From: Luteimonas saliphila
Lineage (GTDB): Bacteria; Pseudomonadota; Gammaproteobacteria; Xanthomonadales; Xanthomonadaceae
Assembly (NCBI RefSeq): GCF_016774335.1
Contig: NZ_JAETWA010000047.1
Coordinates: forward strand, 248,001 to 312,000
Reading direction: 5' to 3'
Length of the DNA: 64,000 nucleotides
The notes under the pieces were generated by a model that saw only the letters and a program-made list of their open reading frames with translations, was not told the origin of the DNA and ran no database searches. Shown here in pieces: positions 10,636-19,490 of this stretch (position 1 is its first letter; every line of letters begins with the position of its first letter). The position numbers were made by a program, and so were the translations under genes.

Positions 10636-11784
10636 TCACGGCGCCACCGCCTCGTACAGGCCGATCCCGACGAAGTTGCCGAGCACGTAGCCCAGCACGC
10701 CGGTGGCCACCGCGGCAACGGCCAGCCGCCGCCAGCCGAACAGGACCGCGAACGCGATCGCGATCGGTGGCCCGCCGATGCATGCCGTGGATGCGATGAC
10801 GATTTCGGCATGATTGAGCCGGCAGAGCCGCGCACCGGCCAGGAGGAAGGCGATGTGCACGGCGAAGATCACCAGCACGTAGGCGAACAAGGCCGGCGCT
10901 GCGCCCCACATCGCACCGAGGTCGGCACCCGCGCCGAGCATCGCGAAGAACAGGTACATGAACAGCGTGGCCGCCAGTTCCGGTCCGGCGATCGCCTTGA
11001 GCCAGCGTCGCCCCACCGTCGCGATCGCGACCATCGACAGGGTGATGTAGAGGATCGCGTACGTGGGCTGGCCGAGACGCGACGCCAGCTCGATGCCTGC
11101 GGCGCACGCCAGCGTGGCCAGGCCCAGCGCCAGCGCCAGGTCGATGACGGTCGGCACGCGCCGTGCGTCGTCCGTATCGCCGACGGCACATGCCAGCAGT
11201 TCGGCCCGCCAGGCGAACCGGCTGCGGAACACCGACCAGGTCGCGGCTGCGCCGACCAGCAGCAGGTAGCCGAGCCCGACCACGTTGTCGATCGCCACGC
11301 CGGTGGCCAGGGCCGTGGGATCGCGAAAGCCGACCGCCTCGGCGACCGCCGCGAAGTTCAGCGAACCGCCCACGTAGGTGGCGCTGAACACGGCCGCGTA
11401 CTCCGCCTCGAACGGCCCCAGATCGAGCAGTTTCGTGCCGAGCCACGCACCGGCGGCGACGCCGACGGCTCCGAACGCGAACGCCACCAGCGTGCGTCCA
11501 CCGTCGACCACGATGCTCACCAGGTCCGCACGCAGCAGGAACAGGGCGATCGCCAGCGGTACCAGGTACGTCCAGATGAGGTCGTAGGTCGGTGCGGAGG
11601 CCGGGATGACGTCGAACTGGGCCAGCGCGATCGCGATCGCGATCACCAGCATCACGCCCGAGACGCGCTTGCCGATCCCGGTCTTTTCCAGGCTGGCGCC
11701 GATTGCCGTCAGCGCGAAGAACACCGCCAGCAGCGCGAATGCGTTGTCGGCGGGGATCAGCGTCGGGGTGATCGGTGGCGTCAT
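10636..11784 (-). CDS. DUF819 family inner-membrane protein
   Basis: Integral membrane protein of 382 aa with roughly ten to twelve hydrophobic helices. Characteristic DUF819 segments are 'YVGGSLNFAAVAEA' (centre) and 'STACIGGPPIAIAFA' near the C-terminus, which suggest a two-repeat carrier architecture. Function is unknown for the family; it often sits beside amino-acid epimerases and peptidases. Here its ATG (11784) overlaps the epimerase stop by four bases (ATGA), so the two proteins are probably translated together, and a role in moving the epimerase substrate (an acidic dipeptide or N-acetyl-glutamate) is a reasonable inference. It is followed by 124 bp before the amidohydrolase. Confidence 0.8.
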   Translation of the reverse strand: MTPPITPTLIPADNAFALLAVFFALTAIGASLEKTGIGKRVSGVMLVIAIAIALAQFDVIPASAPTYDLIWTYLVPLAIALFLLRADLVSIVVDGGRTLVAFAFGAVGVAAGAWLGTKLLDLGPFEAEYAAVFSATYVGGSLNFAAVAEAVGFRDPTALATGVAIDNVVGLGYLLLVGAAATWSVFRSRFAWRAELLACAVGDTDDARRVPTVIDLALALGLATLACAAGIELASRLGQPTYAILYITLSMVAIATVGRRWLKAIAGPELAATLFMYLFFAMLGAGADLGAMWGAAPALFAYVLVIFAVHIAFLLAGARLCRLNHAEIVIASTACIGGPPIAIAFAVLFGWRRLAVAAVATGVLGYVLGNFVGIGLYEAVAP

Positions 11785-12794
11785 CCCGAAGCCGACGCGC
11801 CCCAGACCACCGCTGGGCAGTCGATGTGCCCATCGCGATAGACGACACCGGGAGTGCGATCCTGGCGGAGGAAGGTGGGCCCGTCGAGGTCGACGACATC
11901 GCAAAGCTGTCCGAGCACGAATGCGGGCGCAGCCGCGAGGCTGGTCCCGCACATGTTGCCGACCATCACCTGCTTGCCGAGTTCGCGCGCACGCCGGGCC
12001 ATCATCAGCCCTTCGGTCAGGCCGCCGCACTTGTCGAGCTTGATGTTGATCACGTCGAACCGGTGGTGGCGCGCTTCGAGTTCGGCCAGGTCGAGGATGC
12101 TTTCGTCCGCGGCGAACGGCAGCGCGCGCGCGATGCCGTCGAGTTCGTGCTCGCGCCCACGCACGCAGGGTTGCTCCAGCAGCGCCACGCGCGCTTCCAG
12201 CAACGCCGGCAACAGCGATGGCAGCGTGGCGCCATCGTAACCCTGGTTGGCGTCCACGCCGATCCACGACCCGGGGCAGCGTGCACGGACTGCGCGCAGC
12301 CGCGCGACATCGAGGTCCGGTTCACCGGTCAGCTTCAGCTTCAGCGCGCGCGCCTGCATCGTGCCGTGCACGTAGGCGGTCGCGCGCTCGGCCATGACCG
12401 CGGGTCCGTCCGCGCCGACGGTGAACGTGGTCAGCAACGGACGCGCGCCATCGAGCCCTGCAAGCATCCACACCGGGACCCCGGCGCGTTGCGATTCGAG
12501 TTCCCACAACGCGCAATCCAGCGCATTGCGGGCGCCGCCGGCCGGCAGCAGCGTGCGCAGCGTCTCGCGATCGAGGCCGGCCTCGATCCGTGGCCGCAGC
12601 GCCTCCAGCGTGGCCAGCATCGCCTCGGGATGGTCGTTGTTGTAGTAGACGCCGGCCGCCTCGCCGCGACCCACGTGCGCGCCGTCGCGCAGCGTCGCCA
12701 CGGTGGCGGGCATCGCTTCGAACACGTGCCCGGCGATGCGGAACGGTGCGGCCATCGGCAGCGGTTCGTTGTGCAGTTCGAGTGCGAGCGGCAC
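11781..12794 (-). CDS. dgcA: enolase-superfamily epimerase, DgcA-type N-acetyl-D-glutamate racemase or dipeptide epimerase
   Basis: Cytoplasmic enzyme of 337 aa in the muconate-lactonising subgroup of the enolase superfamily. Active-site residues are readable: the KxK pair K152/K154 ('LKLKLTG'), metal ligands D181 ('GVDANQG'), E207 ('LLEQP') and D230 ('ADES'), and the second catalytic lysine K252 in 'NIKLDKCGG'. Closest described activities are L-Ala-D/L-Glu epimerase and N-acetyl-D-glutamate racemase (DgcA). The presence of a DgcN-type gene in the co-regulated operon favours the DgcA assignment. Start: no early ATG fits; a GTG at 12794 preceded by a GGGAGC ribosome site gives the expected beta-strand start. 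It overlaps the DUF819 gene by 4 bp. Confidence 0.8.
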   Translation of the reverse strand: MPLALELHNEPLPMAAPFRIAGHVFEAMPATVATLRDGAHVGRGEAAGVYYNNDHPEAMLATLEALRPRIEAGLDRETLRTLLPAGGARNALDCALWELESQRAGVPVWMLAGLDGARPLLTTFTVGADGPAVMAERATAYVHGTMQARALKLKLTGEPDLDVARLRAVRARCPGSWIGVDANQGYDGATLPSLLPALLEARVALLEQPCVRGREHELDGIARALPFAADESILDLAELEARHHRFDVINIKLDKCGGLTEGLMMARRARELGKQVMVGNMCGTSLAAAPAFVLGQLCDVVDLDGPTFLRQDRTPGVVYRDGHIDCPAVVWGASASG

Positions 12795-12862
12795 GGTGCG
12801 GGCGCTCCCGGGAAACGTGGGGTCGATACGCCGGCGGCGCGTGGCCGCCGGCAGGATGATCG

Positions 12863-14878
12863 TCAGTAGTTGGCGCCGAAGCCGATCAGGTGCTGGGCGA
12901 TGCCGATCCACAACACGAACCCGCAGGCCAGCGCCAGCAGGACGGCCCACAGCTTCGCCAGCAGCCGGCGCCGGCCGCGCAGTACGTGCCAGGCATTCCA
13001 CAGCGCCACCGCGGCACCGAGTGGCAGCACGAGGGTGGCGAACAGGCGCAGGGCGATGATGATCGCGTCGGTGTCGGGGCTGGTGTACTCCAGCTTGCTG
13101 AGCATGCCGACCACCAGTCCCAGCGCCCCGCCCATCGCCAGCAGCACCAGCAGGGCCGCGATCCGCACCAGCCGGTGCGCGCGCGCGTCCAGCCCGGCCA
13201 GCCTGTAGGGCGCACGGTAGTAGCGGCGCACCAGCGCCGACACCGGCCACGCCAGCACCGTCAGCAGCAGCACCGCCAGGCTGGCCACCAGCAGCGGCAT
13301 GCCCAGTGCCTGCCAGCCCGACAGGCGCTGGAACACCATGATCGGCGCGTACGGCTCCATGCTGAAACGCGTGACCTTGCCGTCGACCACGTCGGCCGCC
13401 AGCCGATCGGTGCTCGAAGTGTCCTGCCACACGTACGGCGCCACTTCGCGCCACTTCTTCGGCGCGCCGCCCGGGCCGAGGGCCAGGGTCACGCTGATCG
13501 TGCCGTCCTCGTTGGCCACCACCTTCACCGGGCCCAGCAGGTTGGCCAGCGACAGGAAGTTGCTGTCCGGTCGGCGGCTGCTGGTGTAGGTGCCGGCGAT
13601 CTGCTGCGCATGCAACTGCGCGTCGGCTTCGGACACGCCCGCCTGCGTCTGCGCATCGCCAGGCAGGTAGCGGTCGGCGAAGCCGCGCGAGAGTGCGTAG
13701 CGGATGTGTCCGGTGGCGCCGTCGCGGCCGGAACTGTTCATCGACACGAACAGGCCGATGCCGTCGTCGGGAAACAGTTGCAGGTCGCTGTGGAACCACT
13801 GCGTGTCGCCGCCGTGCGAGATCGCGCGGTGGCCGTTCACCGAGGTCTCGTAGAAGCCGAGCATCATCCGGTTGAGCGGGCCCACCGAGGCCTGACCGGT
13901 GGCATGCATCGTCCGTGCGGTGTCCGCGTCGAGGATGCGCGCGTCGCCGTAGGCGCCGCCCTGCAGGTGCGCGATCATGAAGCGGGCCATGTCGCTGCCG
14001 GTTGCGGCGAGGCTGCCGGCGGGGGCGAGGCTGATGAACTCGTAGTCCTGCGGCGTGCCGTCGGACGCCCGCGAATACCCCTTCGACATCTGCGCCAGCA
14101 GCGCCGGCGGCAGCGGCTGGCGGAAGCTGGAGTGCGCCATGCCCAGAGGCTGGAAGATGTGGCGGTCGAGATAGTCGTCGAAGCTTTCGCCCGACACGCG
14201 CTCGACGATGTAGCCGGCCAGCGCGGTCGCGTAGTTCGAGTACGCCGGCGTGGTGCCGGGCGCATGGATGCGTTCGGGGACCCAGTGCTTGAGCGCCTCG
14301 CCGAGCGGGGTGATCTCGTCCTCGCTCGCGGTGATCAGCGCACGGATCTGCTCCTCGAACCCGGTGGTGTGGGTCATGATCTGGCGCAGCGTCACCGGCG
14401 TGTCGTCGTGCGCGGGGAGCTCGAAATCCAGGTACTGGTTGACGTCGGCGTCGAGGTCGAGCTTGCCCTGCTCCACCAGTTGCATCACCGCCGTCCAGGT
14501 GAACAGCTTGGAGACCGAGCCCGGGCGGAACAGGGTGGCCTCCGGGTCGACCGGCGCGCGGCTCGCCAGGTCCGAATAGCCGTAGCCCTTCTGCACCAGG
14601 ACCTGGCCGTCCTTGACCACCACCACCACGGCGCCGGCGATGTCGCCCGCGGCCAGCGCGTAGGGCATGAACCCGTCCAGCCAGGCCTCGACGTCGCCAC
14701 GTTCCAGCCCCGGCGTGCCGGCAGCCGGGGCTGGCGCGGCCGCGGCCGGAGCATCGGCCGGACTCGGCAGCGCCGGGGGCGGCACCGCACCGGGTGTCAC
14801 CGCCGCTTCCTGCGCGGTTGCGGTCGCCATGCCGGCGGCCAGCAGCCAGGCGCTCAGGATCATGGGAATCGTGCGCAT
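12863..14878 (-). CDS. secreted S12-family serine hydrolase with C-terminal membrane helices
   Basis: Exported hydrolase of 671 aa. Residues 1-23 are a signal peptide, then an Ala/Pro-rich linker to about residue 57, then a beta-lactamase/DD-peptidase domain with S121-V-S-K124, 'AYSNYAT' (Y-x-N) and 'ISHGGDTQ' (H-x-G). The last 170 residues hold four or so membrane-spanning helices, so the catalytic domain is displayed on the periplasmic side of the inner membrane. It opens the unit with the DgcA-like epimerase, DUF819 carrier and amidohydrolase. A longer reading frame extends upstream to 14986, but that start lies inside the operator; ATG 14878 has GGAGA 8 nt upstream and begins the signal peptide. 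Cleavage of D-residue-containing peptides is inference from context. Confidence 0.85.
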   Translation of the reverse strand: MRTIPMILSAWLLAAGMATATAQEAAVTPGAVPPPALPSPADAPAAAAPAPAAGTPGLERGDVEAWLDGFMPYALAAGDIAGAVVVVVKDGQVLVQKGYGYSDLASRAPVDPEATLFRPGSVSKLFTWTAVMQLVEQGKLDLDADVNQYLDFELPAHDDTPVTLRQIMTHTTGFEEQIRALITASEDEITPLGEALKHWVPERIHAPGTTPAYSNYATALAGYIVERVSGESFDDYLDRHIFQPLGMAHSSFRQPLPPALLAQMSKGYSRASDGTPQDYEFISLAPAGSLAATGSDMARFMIAHLQGGAYGDARILDADTARTMHATGQASVGPLNRMMLGFYETSVNGHRAISHGGDTQWFHSDLQLFPDDGIGLFVSMNSSGRDGATGHIRYALSRGFADRYLPGDAQTQAGVSEADAQLHAQQIAGTYTSSRRPDSNFLSLANLLGPVKVVANEDGTISVTLALGPGGAPKKWREVAPYVWQDTSSTDRLAADVVDGKVTRFSMEPYAPIMVFQRLSGWQALGMPLLVASLAVLLLTVLAWPVSALVRRYYRAPYRLAGLDARAHRLVRIAALLVLLAMGGALGLVVGMLSKLEYTSPDTDAIIIALRLFATLVLPLGAAVALWNAWHVLRGRRRLLAKLWAVLLALACGFVLWIGIAQHLIGFGANY

Positions 14879-14962
14879 CGAACGGTCTCCGGTCGGGGGA
14901 CGGGGTCTTGCGTGGTCGTGGAACCGCGCCGCGGCGCCGAGGGCGGCGGGAGCCGGTTCATC

Positions 14963-15002
14963 CTGATTCGGCGATAATGATCCCAATCAGAGAATTGTCA
15001 AC
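14963..15002 (-). promoter_or_regulatory. promoter and operator B of the hydrolase-epimerase operon
   Basis: Minus strand: -35 TTGACA (15001-14996), 17-bp spacer, -10 ATTATC (14978-14973), about 95 bp before the ATG at 14878. Arms CTGAT (14963-14967) and ATCAG (14986-14990) flank 'ATGATCC'. Compared with operator A, 'ATGATCC' plus one variable base plus AATCAGAGAATTGTCAAC matches with a single difference over 26 positions. Such identity between two non-homologous genes 6 kb apart is best explained by a common regulator. Confidence 0.75.
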
Positions 15003-15078
15003 CAGTGCCGAAAGTCTCCCGGACTCCTGTCTTCACGGCCGGCGACCACACCCACCCTTCCCACCGATCGCCTGCGAA

Positions 15079-15100
15079 GGCGATGATGATCCTCTTCAGG
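15079..15100. promoter_or_regulatory. candidate third operator (C) upstream of the HTH-cupin gene
   Basis: The stretch GGCGATGATGATCCTCTTCA matches operator B (GGCGATAATGATCCCAATCA) at 16 of 20 positions. It lies 42 bp before the regulator ATG at 15142, where binding would give autoregulation. It lacks the TTGACA extension of A and B, so it is weaker evidence. Confidence 0.4.
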
Positions 15101-15141
15101 ACATGCCAGCCTGTCGCGGACAACCAGGAGATCCGGCAAGG

Positions 15142-15879
15142 ATGACTGCGCAACATCCCACCATCGGCGGACTGCTGCGCTCGCTGCGCGCGCGCAAGGG
15201 CTGGACGCTCAAGCAGATGAGCGAGCATTCCGGCATCCCGCTCTCGACCCTGTCCAAGGTCGAGCACGACCGCCTGACCCTCACCTACGACAAGCTGCTG
15301 CAGCTCAGCCAGCGGCTCAACCTGCGCATGTCCGAACTGTTCGCCGAGCAGGACGAGGCACCGGAGCCGCCGGTGACCGCGCGCCGCAGCATCGGCCGCA
15401 TCGACGACGCGATCCGCGTCACCACCCCCAACTACGACTATTACTACCTGTGCCCGGAACTGCGCCGCAAGCGCATGATCCCGGTCCTCACCCGGGTGCG
15501 CGCCAAGAGCATCGAGGAGTTCGGCGAGCTGGTGCGGCACTCCGGCGAGGAATACATCCACGTACTCGAGGGGCGCATGGAGGTGCACACCGAGTTCTAC
15601 GACCCGATGGTGCTCGAGACCGGCGAGTCGGTGTACATCGACTCCAACATGGGCCACGCCTACATCGCCGCTGAAGGCTGCGACGAGGTGCTGCTGCTCG
15701 GCGTGTGCTCGAGCGCGGACGAGCAGCTGATGGAATCGCTGCTCACCCTGCACGGGGAGGAGGGCGCCGCGCAGCAGGCGCGCGCGCCACGCGCGCTGCC
15801 GCAGCCGAGCCCGACCAGGACCCTCCCTGCCAGGCGCGCGACAAGGAAGAAGCCGGCGAGGAAATCCAGGGGCGAATAG
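15142..15879 (+). CDS. HTH (XRE-type) transcriptional regulator with cupin sensor domain
   Basis: DNA-binding regulator of 245 aa. An XRE-type helix-turn-helix occupies about residues 8-62 ('LRARKGWTLKQMSEHSGIPL', 'LSKVEHDR'), followed by a double-stranded beta-helix cupin domain (about 110-190, with 'HSGEEYIHVLEGRMEVH' and 'GHAY'), the usual small-ligand sensor of this class. The C-terminus is a low-complexity Pro/Arg/Lys tail. It is divergent from the hydrolase-epimerase operon with the operator between them, and is the obvious candidate to bind operators A, B and C. ATG 15142 is preferred over an upstream in-frame ATG at 15102 because AGGAG lies 11 nt upstream. The effector (perhaps D-Glu or N-acetyl-Glu) is unknown. 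Confidence 0.85.
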   Translation: MTAQHPTIGGLLRSLRARKGWTLKQMSEHSGIPLSTLSKVEHDRLTLTYDKLLQLSQRLNLRMSELFAEQDEAPEPPVTARRSIGRIDDAIRVTTPNYDYYYLCPELRRKRMIPVLTRVRAKSIEEFGELVRHSGEEYIHVLEGRMEVHTEFYDPMVLETGESVYIDSNMGHAYIAAEGCDEVLLLGVCSSADEQLMESLLTLHGEEGAAQQARAPRALPQPSPTRTLPARRATRKKPARKSRGE

Positions 15880-16035
15880 CGGAGCAGTCCGCGTACCGGT
15901 GATTCCGGCCGCGACCCCGATGCGCGCCTGGCCGGCCCGCAACGGAACCTGCCATTCATTCGCATGAACCGGGCTCACGGCGCCGTGATCGGCGCTGCGT
16001 CAGCCTCTGACACCCCGCCCTGCGGCGAGCGTGCC

Positions 16036-17199
16036 ATGAAGGCTTTGACCTACCAGGGATCGAAGGACGTCCGCGTCGAAACGGTGCCCGATCCCATCCT
16101 CGTCGAGTCCGACGACATCATCCTGCGCGTCACCGCCACCGCGATCTGCGGCTCGGACCTGCACATCTACCGCGGCAAGATCCCCGGCATGGAGGATGGC
16201 GACATCCTCGGCCACGAGTTCATGGGCATCGTCGAGGAGGCGGGCCGTGACGTGACCAAGGTGAAGGTGGGCGATCGGGTGGTGATCCCGTTCGTGATCG
16301 CCTGCGGACGCTGCTTCCATTGCCTGCTCGACGAGTACGCCGCCTGCGAGACCACCAACACCGGTCCGGGCGCGTCGCTCAACAGGAAGTCGATCAAGCC
16401 GCCGGCGGCGCTGTTCGGCTACAGCGCGCTGTATGGCGGCGTGCCCGGCGGGCAGGCGGAACTGGTGCGGGTGCCGAAGGCGAACGTCGGGCCGTTGCCG
16501 GTGCCCGATGCCCTGGGCGACGAGCAGGTGCTCTTCCTCTCGGACATCCTGCCGACGGGCTACCAGGCCGCGGTCAACGCCGGCGTCGAGCCGGGATCGA
16601 GCCTGGCGATCTTCGGCGCCGGGCCGGTCGGCTGCATGTCGGCGGCGTGCGCACGCATGCTCGGCGCGGAGACCATCTTCATGGTCGACCACAACCCGTA
16701 CCGCCTGGAGTTCGCGCGCGAGGCCTACGGCGTGATCCCGATCGACTTCGACGAGGACGACGATCCGGCCGACACCATCCTGCAGGCGACCGCGGGGCGT
16801 GGCGTCGATGCCACGATCGAGGCGGTCGGCTTCGAGGCCAAGGGCAGCGCCACCGAGACCGTGCTCACCACGCTGAAACTGGAAGGCTCCAGCGGCAAGG
16901 CGCTGCGCCAGTGCATCGCCGCCACCCGCCGCGGCGGCACGGTCAGCGTGCCCGGCGTGTACACCGGCTTCATCCACGGCTTCCTGTTCGGCGATGCGTT
17001 CGACAAGGGCCTGACCTTCAAGATGGGACAGACCCACGTGCAGGGGCTGATGCCGGAGCTGCTGGAGGCGATCGGCGAAGGCAAACTCGCCCCGGAGATC
17101 ATCATCTCCCACCGCATGTCGCTCGCCGACGCAGCGAAGGGTTACCAGGTCTTCAACGATCGCGAGGACGAATGCCGCAAGGTCGTGCTGACGCCGTGA
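16036..17199 (+). CDS. zinc-dependent alcohol dehydrogenase (formaldehyde-dehydrogenase-like MDR)
   Basis: Cytoplasmic NAD(P)-dependent medium-chain dehydrogenase of 387 aa. Catalytic zinc ligands are C38, H60 and E61 ('AICGSDLH', 'LGHEFMG'). Structural zinc is held by C90, C93, C96 and C104 ('[15 protein letters not shown]'). The nucleotide fold has '[12 protein letters not shown]'. The '[10 protein letters not shown]' insert and C-terminal '[14 protein letters not shown]' resemble glutathione-independent formaldehyde/threonine-type dehydrogenases; the actual substrate is not resolvable. The conserved N-terminus starts at ATG 16036 (MKALTYQG); the frame is open from 15964 but that extension is not family-like. 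156 bp follow the regulator, and a DUF72 gene comes next. Confidence 0.88.
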   Translation: MKALTYQGSKDVRVETVPDPILVESDDIILRVTATAICGSDLHIYRGKIPGMEDGDILGHEFMGIVEEAGRDVTKVKVGDRVVIPFVIACGRCFHCLLDEYAACETTNTGPGASLNRKSIKPPAALFGYSALYGGVPGGQAELVRVPKANVGPLPVPDALGDEQVLFLSDILPTGYQAAVNAGVEPGSSLAIFGAGPVGCMSAACARMLGAETIFMVDHNPYRLEFAREAYGVIPIDFDEDDDPADTILQATAGRGVDATIEAVGFEAKGSATETVLTTLKLEGSSGKALRQCIAATRRGGTVSVPGVYTGFIHGFLFGDAFDKGLTFKMGQTHVQGLMPELLEAIGEGKLAPEIIISHRMSLADAAKGYQVFNDREDECRKVVLTP

Positions 17200-17322
17200 G
17201 CGCCGGGCGCGGATCGTCGCGTGCGATCGCGCGTGCGGGTCGCCGCCGGATCGCGATGCCGGGCCCGCATGCGCGACCCGCTGTCGCGTCCGGGCCGGGC
17301 CGGTAACCCGGGGCGACCTCGC

Positions 17323-18084
17323 GTGCGCCGGGTGCGGGTGGGCTGCGCGGGCTGGTCGATCCCCGGCCGGCATCGCGCGCTGTTCGGCGAGGGGGACAGC
17401 ATGCTCGCGCGCTATGCCACGCGCTTCGACGTGGTCGAGATCAACTCCTCGTTCTATCGGCCGCATCGCAGGGAGACATACGAGCGCTGGGCCGCGTTGG
17501 TACCGCGCGGCTTCCGCTTCTCGGTCAAGCTGCCGCGCACCATCTCCCACGAACTGCGGTTGCGTGGCGCCGGACCGGCGCTGGACCGGTTCCTCGGCGA
17601 GGTCGAAGGCCTGGGTGGCAAGCTCGGCGGGTTGCTGCTGCAGCTGCCGCCGAGCTTCGCCGCCGACCTGCGCGATGCGTCCAACTTCCTGCGCATGCTC
17701 CGCCGCCGCAGCGACGTCCCGCTGGCGTTCGAGCCGCGGCACCCGAGCTGGTTCGATGCACGTGTCGACGCGCTGTTCCAGCGCCACGCGGCGAGCCGCA
17801 TCGCCGCCGATCCGGCTCGCGTGCCCGCCGCCGCGCGGCCCGGCGAAGGCGCGGGCTGGCCGTACTGGCGCTGGCACGGCGCCCCGCGCATGTACTACAG
17901 CGCCTACACCGACGATGCGCTGGCGCAGCTGGCTGCGGGCGTCGCCGCCGTGCGCGGCACGCAGGCGCCGTGGGTGATCTTCGACAACACCGCGCACGGC
18001 CATGCGGTCGACGACGCCACGCGGTTCCAGTCCCTCGCCGAAGGCAGGCGCCCGGCGCGCCGCAAGGAACGCCGGCGTGCCTGA
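17323..18084 (+). CDS. DUF72 family protein
   Basis: TIM-barrel protein of the YecE/DUF72 family, about 253 aa. Seen: 'VGCAGWSIPG' at the start, 'FDVVEINSSFYRPHRRETYERW', 'FRFSVKLPRTISHE' and 'LLLQLPPSF', all family hallmarks; 'WVIFDNTAHGHAVDDA' closes the domain. Its biochemical function is unknown; members often travel with DNA repair or nucleotide enzymes. No ATG fits the conserved start: GTG 17323 (or GTG 17332) precedes the conserved 'RVGCAGW', whereas ATG 17221 would add a 34-residue Arg-rich leader. The last eight bases overlap the Nei-type glycosylase gene, implying co-expression. Confidence 0.8.
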   Translation: MRRVRVGCAGWSIPGRHRALFGEGDSMLARYATRFDVVEINSSFYRPHRRETYERWAALVPRGFRFSVKLPRTISHELRLRGAGPALDRFLGEVEGLGGKLGGLLLQLPPSFAADLRDASNFLRMLRRRSDVPLAFEPRHPSWFDARVDALFQRHAASRIAADPARVPAAARPGEGAGWPYWRWHGAPRMYYSAYTDDALAQLAAGVAAVRGTQAPWVIFDNTAHGHAVDDATRFQSLAEGRRPARRKERRRA

Positions 18085-18805
18085 AGGTCCGTCCATCGTC
18101 ATCCTGCGAGAGGAAGCGGCGAAGTTCCGTCGCAAGACCGTGCGCAAGGTGTCGGGCGACAGCTCGATCGACCTGCAGCGCATGCAGGGCCGGCGCGTGG
18201 TCTCGCTGCGCAGCTGGGGCAAGCACTTCCTGGTCGAGTTCAGCAGCTTCAGCCTGCGCGTGCACCTGCTGATGTTCGGCACGTACCGCATCGACGAGCC
18301 GAAACCGAAACCACCGCGGCTGGCGCTGGAGTTCGACAACGGCACGCTGTACTTCTACACCGCCTCGCTGAAGTACGTCGAAGGCCTGCTGGACGACACC
18401 TACGACTGGCGCGCCGACGTGATGTCGCCCGAGTGGGACCCCGCGCTCGCGCGGCGGAAGCTGCGCAGGCAGCCGGACGCTCTCGCCTGCGACGCGCTGC
18501 TCGACCAGGAGGTGTTCGCCGGCGTGGGCAACATCATCAAGAACGAAGTGCTGTTCCGCATCGGCGTGCACCCGGAGTCCACCATCGGCGCGCTGCCGCC
18601 GCGCACGCTGACCCGGCTCGTCGCGCAGGCGCGCGAGTACAGCTTCGACTTCCTCGAATGGAAGAAGCGCTACGTCCTGCGCCAGCACTGGCAGGCGCAC
18701 CGCAAGCGCGATTGCCCGACCTGCGGGGCGAGGCTCACCAAGGCGAAGCTGGGCCTGCGCGAGCGATGGGCGTATTTCTGCGGGCAATGCCAGCGACGCT
18801 ACTGA
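18077..18805 (+). CDS. Fpg/Nei-family DNA glycosylase (endonuclease VIII-like)
   Basis: Base-excision repair glycosylase/AP lyase of 242 aa. A GTG start at 18077 gives MPEGPSIV, exposing the catalytic Pro2 and Glu3 of the Fpg/Nei family after Met removal; upstream in-frame ATGs (for example 18002) would bury them. The H2TH region contains 'LLDQEVFAGVGNIIKNEVLF', and the C-terminal zinc finger is 'CPTCGARLTKAKLGLRERWAYFCGQC'. It probably removes oxidised pyrimidines. The gene starts inside the 3' end of the DUF72 gene (8-bp overlap), so the two are likely translationally coupled. Confidence 0.9.
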   Translation: MPEGPSIVILREEAAKFRRKTVRKVSGDSSIDLQRMQGRRVVSLRSWGKHFLVEFSSFSLRVHLLMFGTYRIDEPKPKPPRLALEFDNGTLYFYTASLKYVEGLLDDTYDWRADVMSPEWDPALARRKLRRQPDALACDALLDQEVFAGVGNIIKNEVLFRIGVHPESTIGALPPRTLTRLVAQAREYSFDFLEWKKRYVLRQHWQAHRKRDCPTCGARLTKAKLGLRERWAYFCGQCQRRY

Positions 18806-19062
18806 CGCATGCAATCCGCGAGGCGGTTGCGCGGCCGCCCCCCCCGAGCCGCGCCCACGCCGTGACGCGGCGTGGACGTGCGGATCGCTACCTTCGCCTC
18901 CGGCACCTGAGGAGATGGTCGTCCGGACCAGCGAACGGACGCCGGCGATGCGCGCTGCCTCAGCGCCCACAACCTCGGATCGCCGCTGACGTCAGCGCGG
19001 AAGCGGCCGGATCGCCGGCGAGTACACCCGTCCCACCCACCTGTCGAGAACGGAGACCCCCG

Positions 19063-19410
19063 ATGTCCGAACGCAACAAGGCCGCACTGCAGAACGCGAA
19101 CGCGGCGATCCGCCGCGGCGACAACGAGGGCTTCCTGGCGTTCTGCACCGAGGATGTCCAGTGGACGACGGTGGGCGGCGAAACGCTCGATGGAAAGCAG
19201 GCCGTCCGCCAATGGATGGGCGCGAACTACACGACGCCGCCGCAATTCACCGTCACCGACCTCGTCGCCGAAGGCGACCTGGTCGTCGCGATCGGGGAGA
19301 TCACCACGAGCGACGAGGCCGGGAATGAAGTCACCAGTGCGTACTCGGACGTCTGGCGCTTCCGCGACGGCAGGATGGCGGAACTGCGGGCGTTCGTCGT
19401 CGAGCGATAG
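19063..19410 (+). CDS. SnoaL-like / NTF2-fold protein
   Basis: Small cytoplasmic protein of 115 aa with the alpha+beta-cone NTF2 fold: 'NANAAIRRGDNEGFLAFCTEDVQWT', then 'TVGGETLDGKQAVRQWM' and a C-terminal 'YSDVWRFRDGRMAELRAFV'. Family members are ketosteroid-isomerase-like enzymes or ligand binders, and no activity can be assigned. A GGAGA site 6 nt before ATG 19063 fixes the start. It stands alone, 257 bp after the glycosylase gene, and convergent with the LysR gene. Confidence 0.8.
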   Translation: MSERNKAALQNANAAIRRGDNEGFLAFCTEDVQWTTVGGETLDGKQAVRQWMGANYTTPPQFTVTDLVAEGDLVVAIGEITTSDEAGNEVTSAYSDVWRFRDGRMAELRAFVVER

Positions 19411-19490
19411 GCGTTTTCCCGCATATTCCTGCGGCGTGCCGCGGGCATGACCGCGAGCCCGCCGCGCACGCCGTGCGCGGTGCCCGAACC

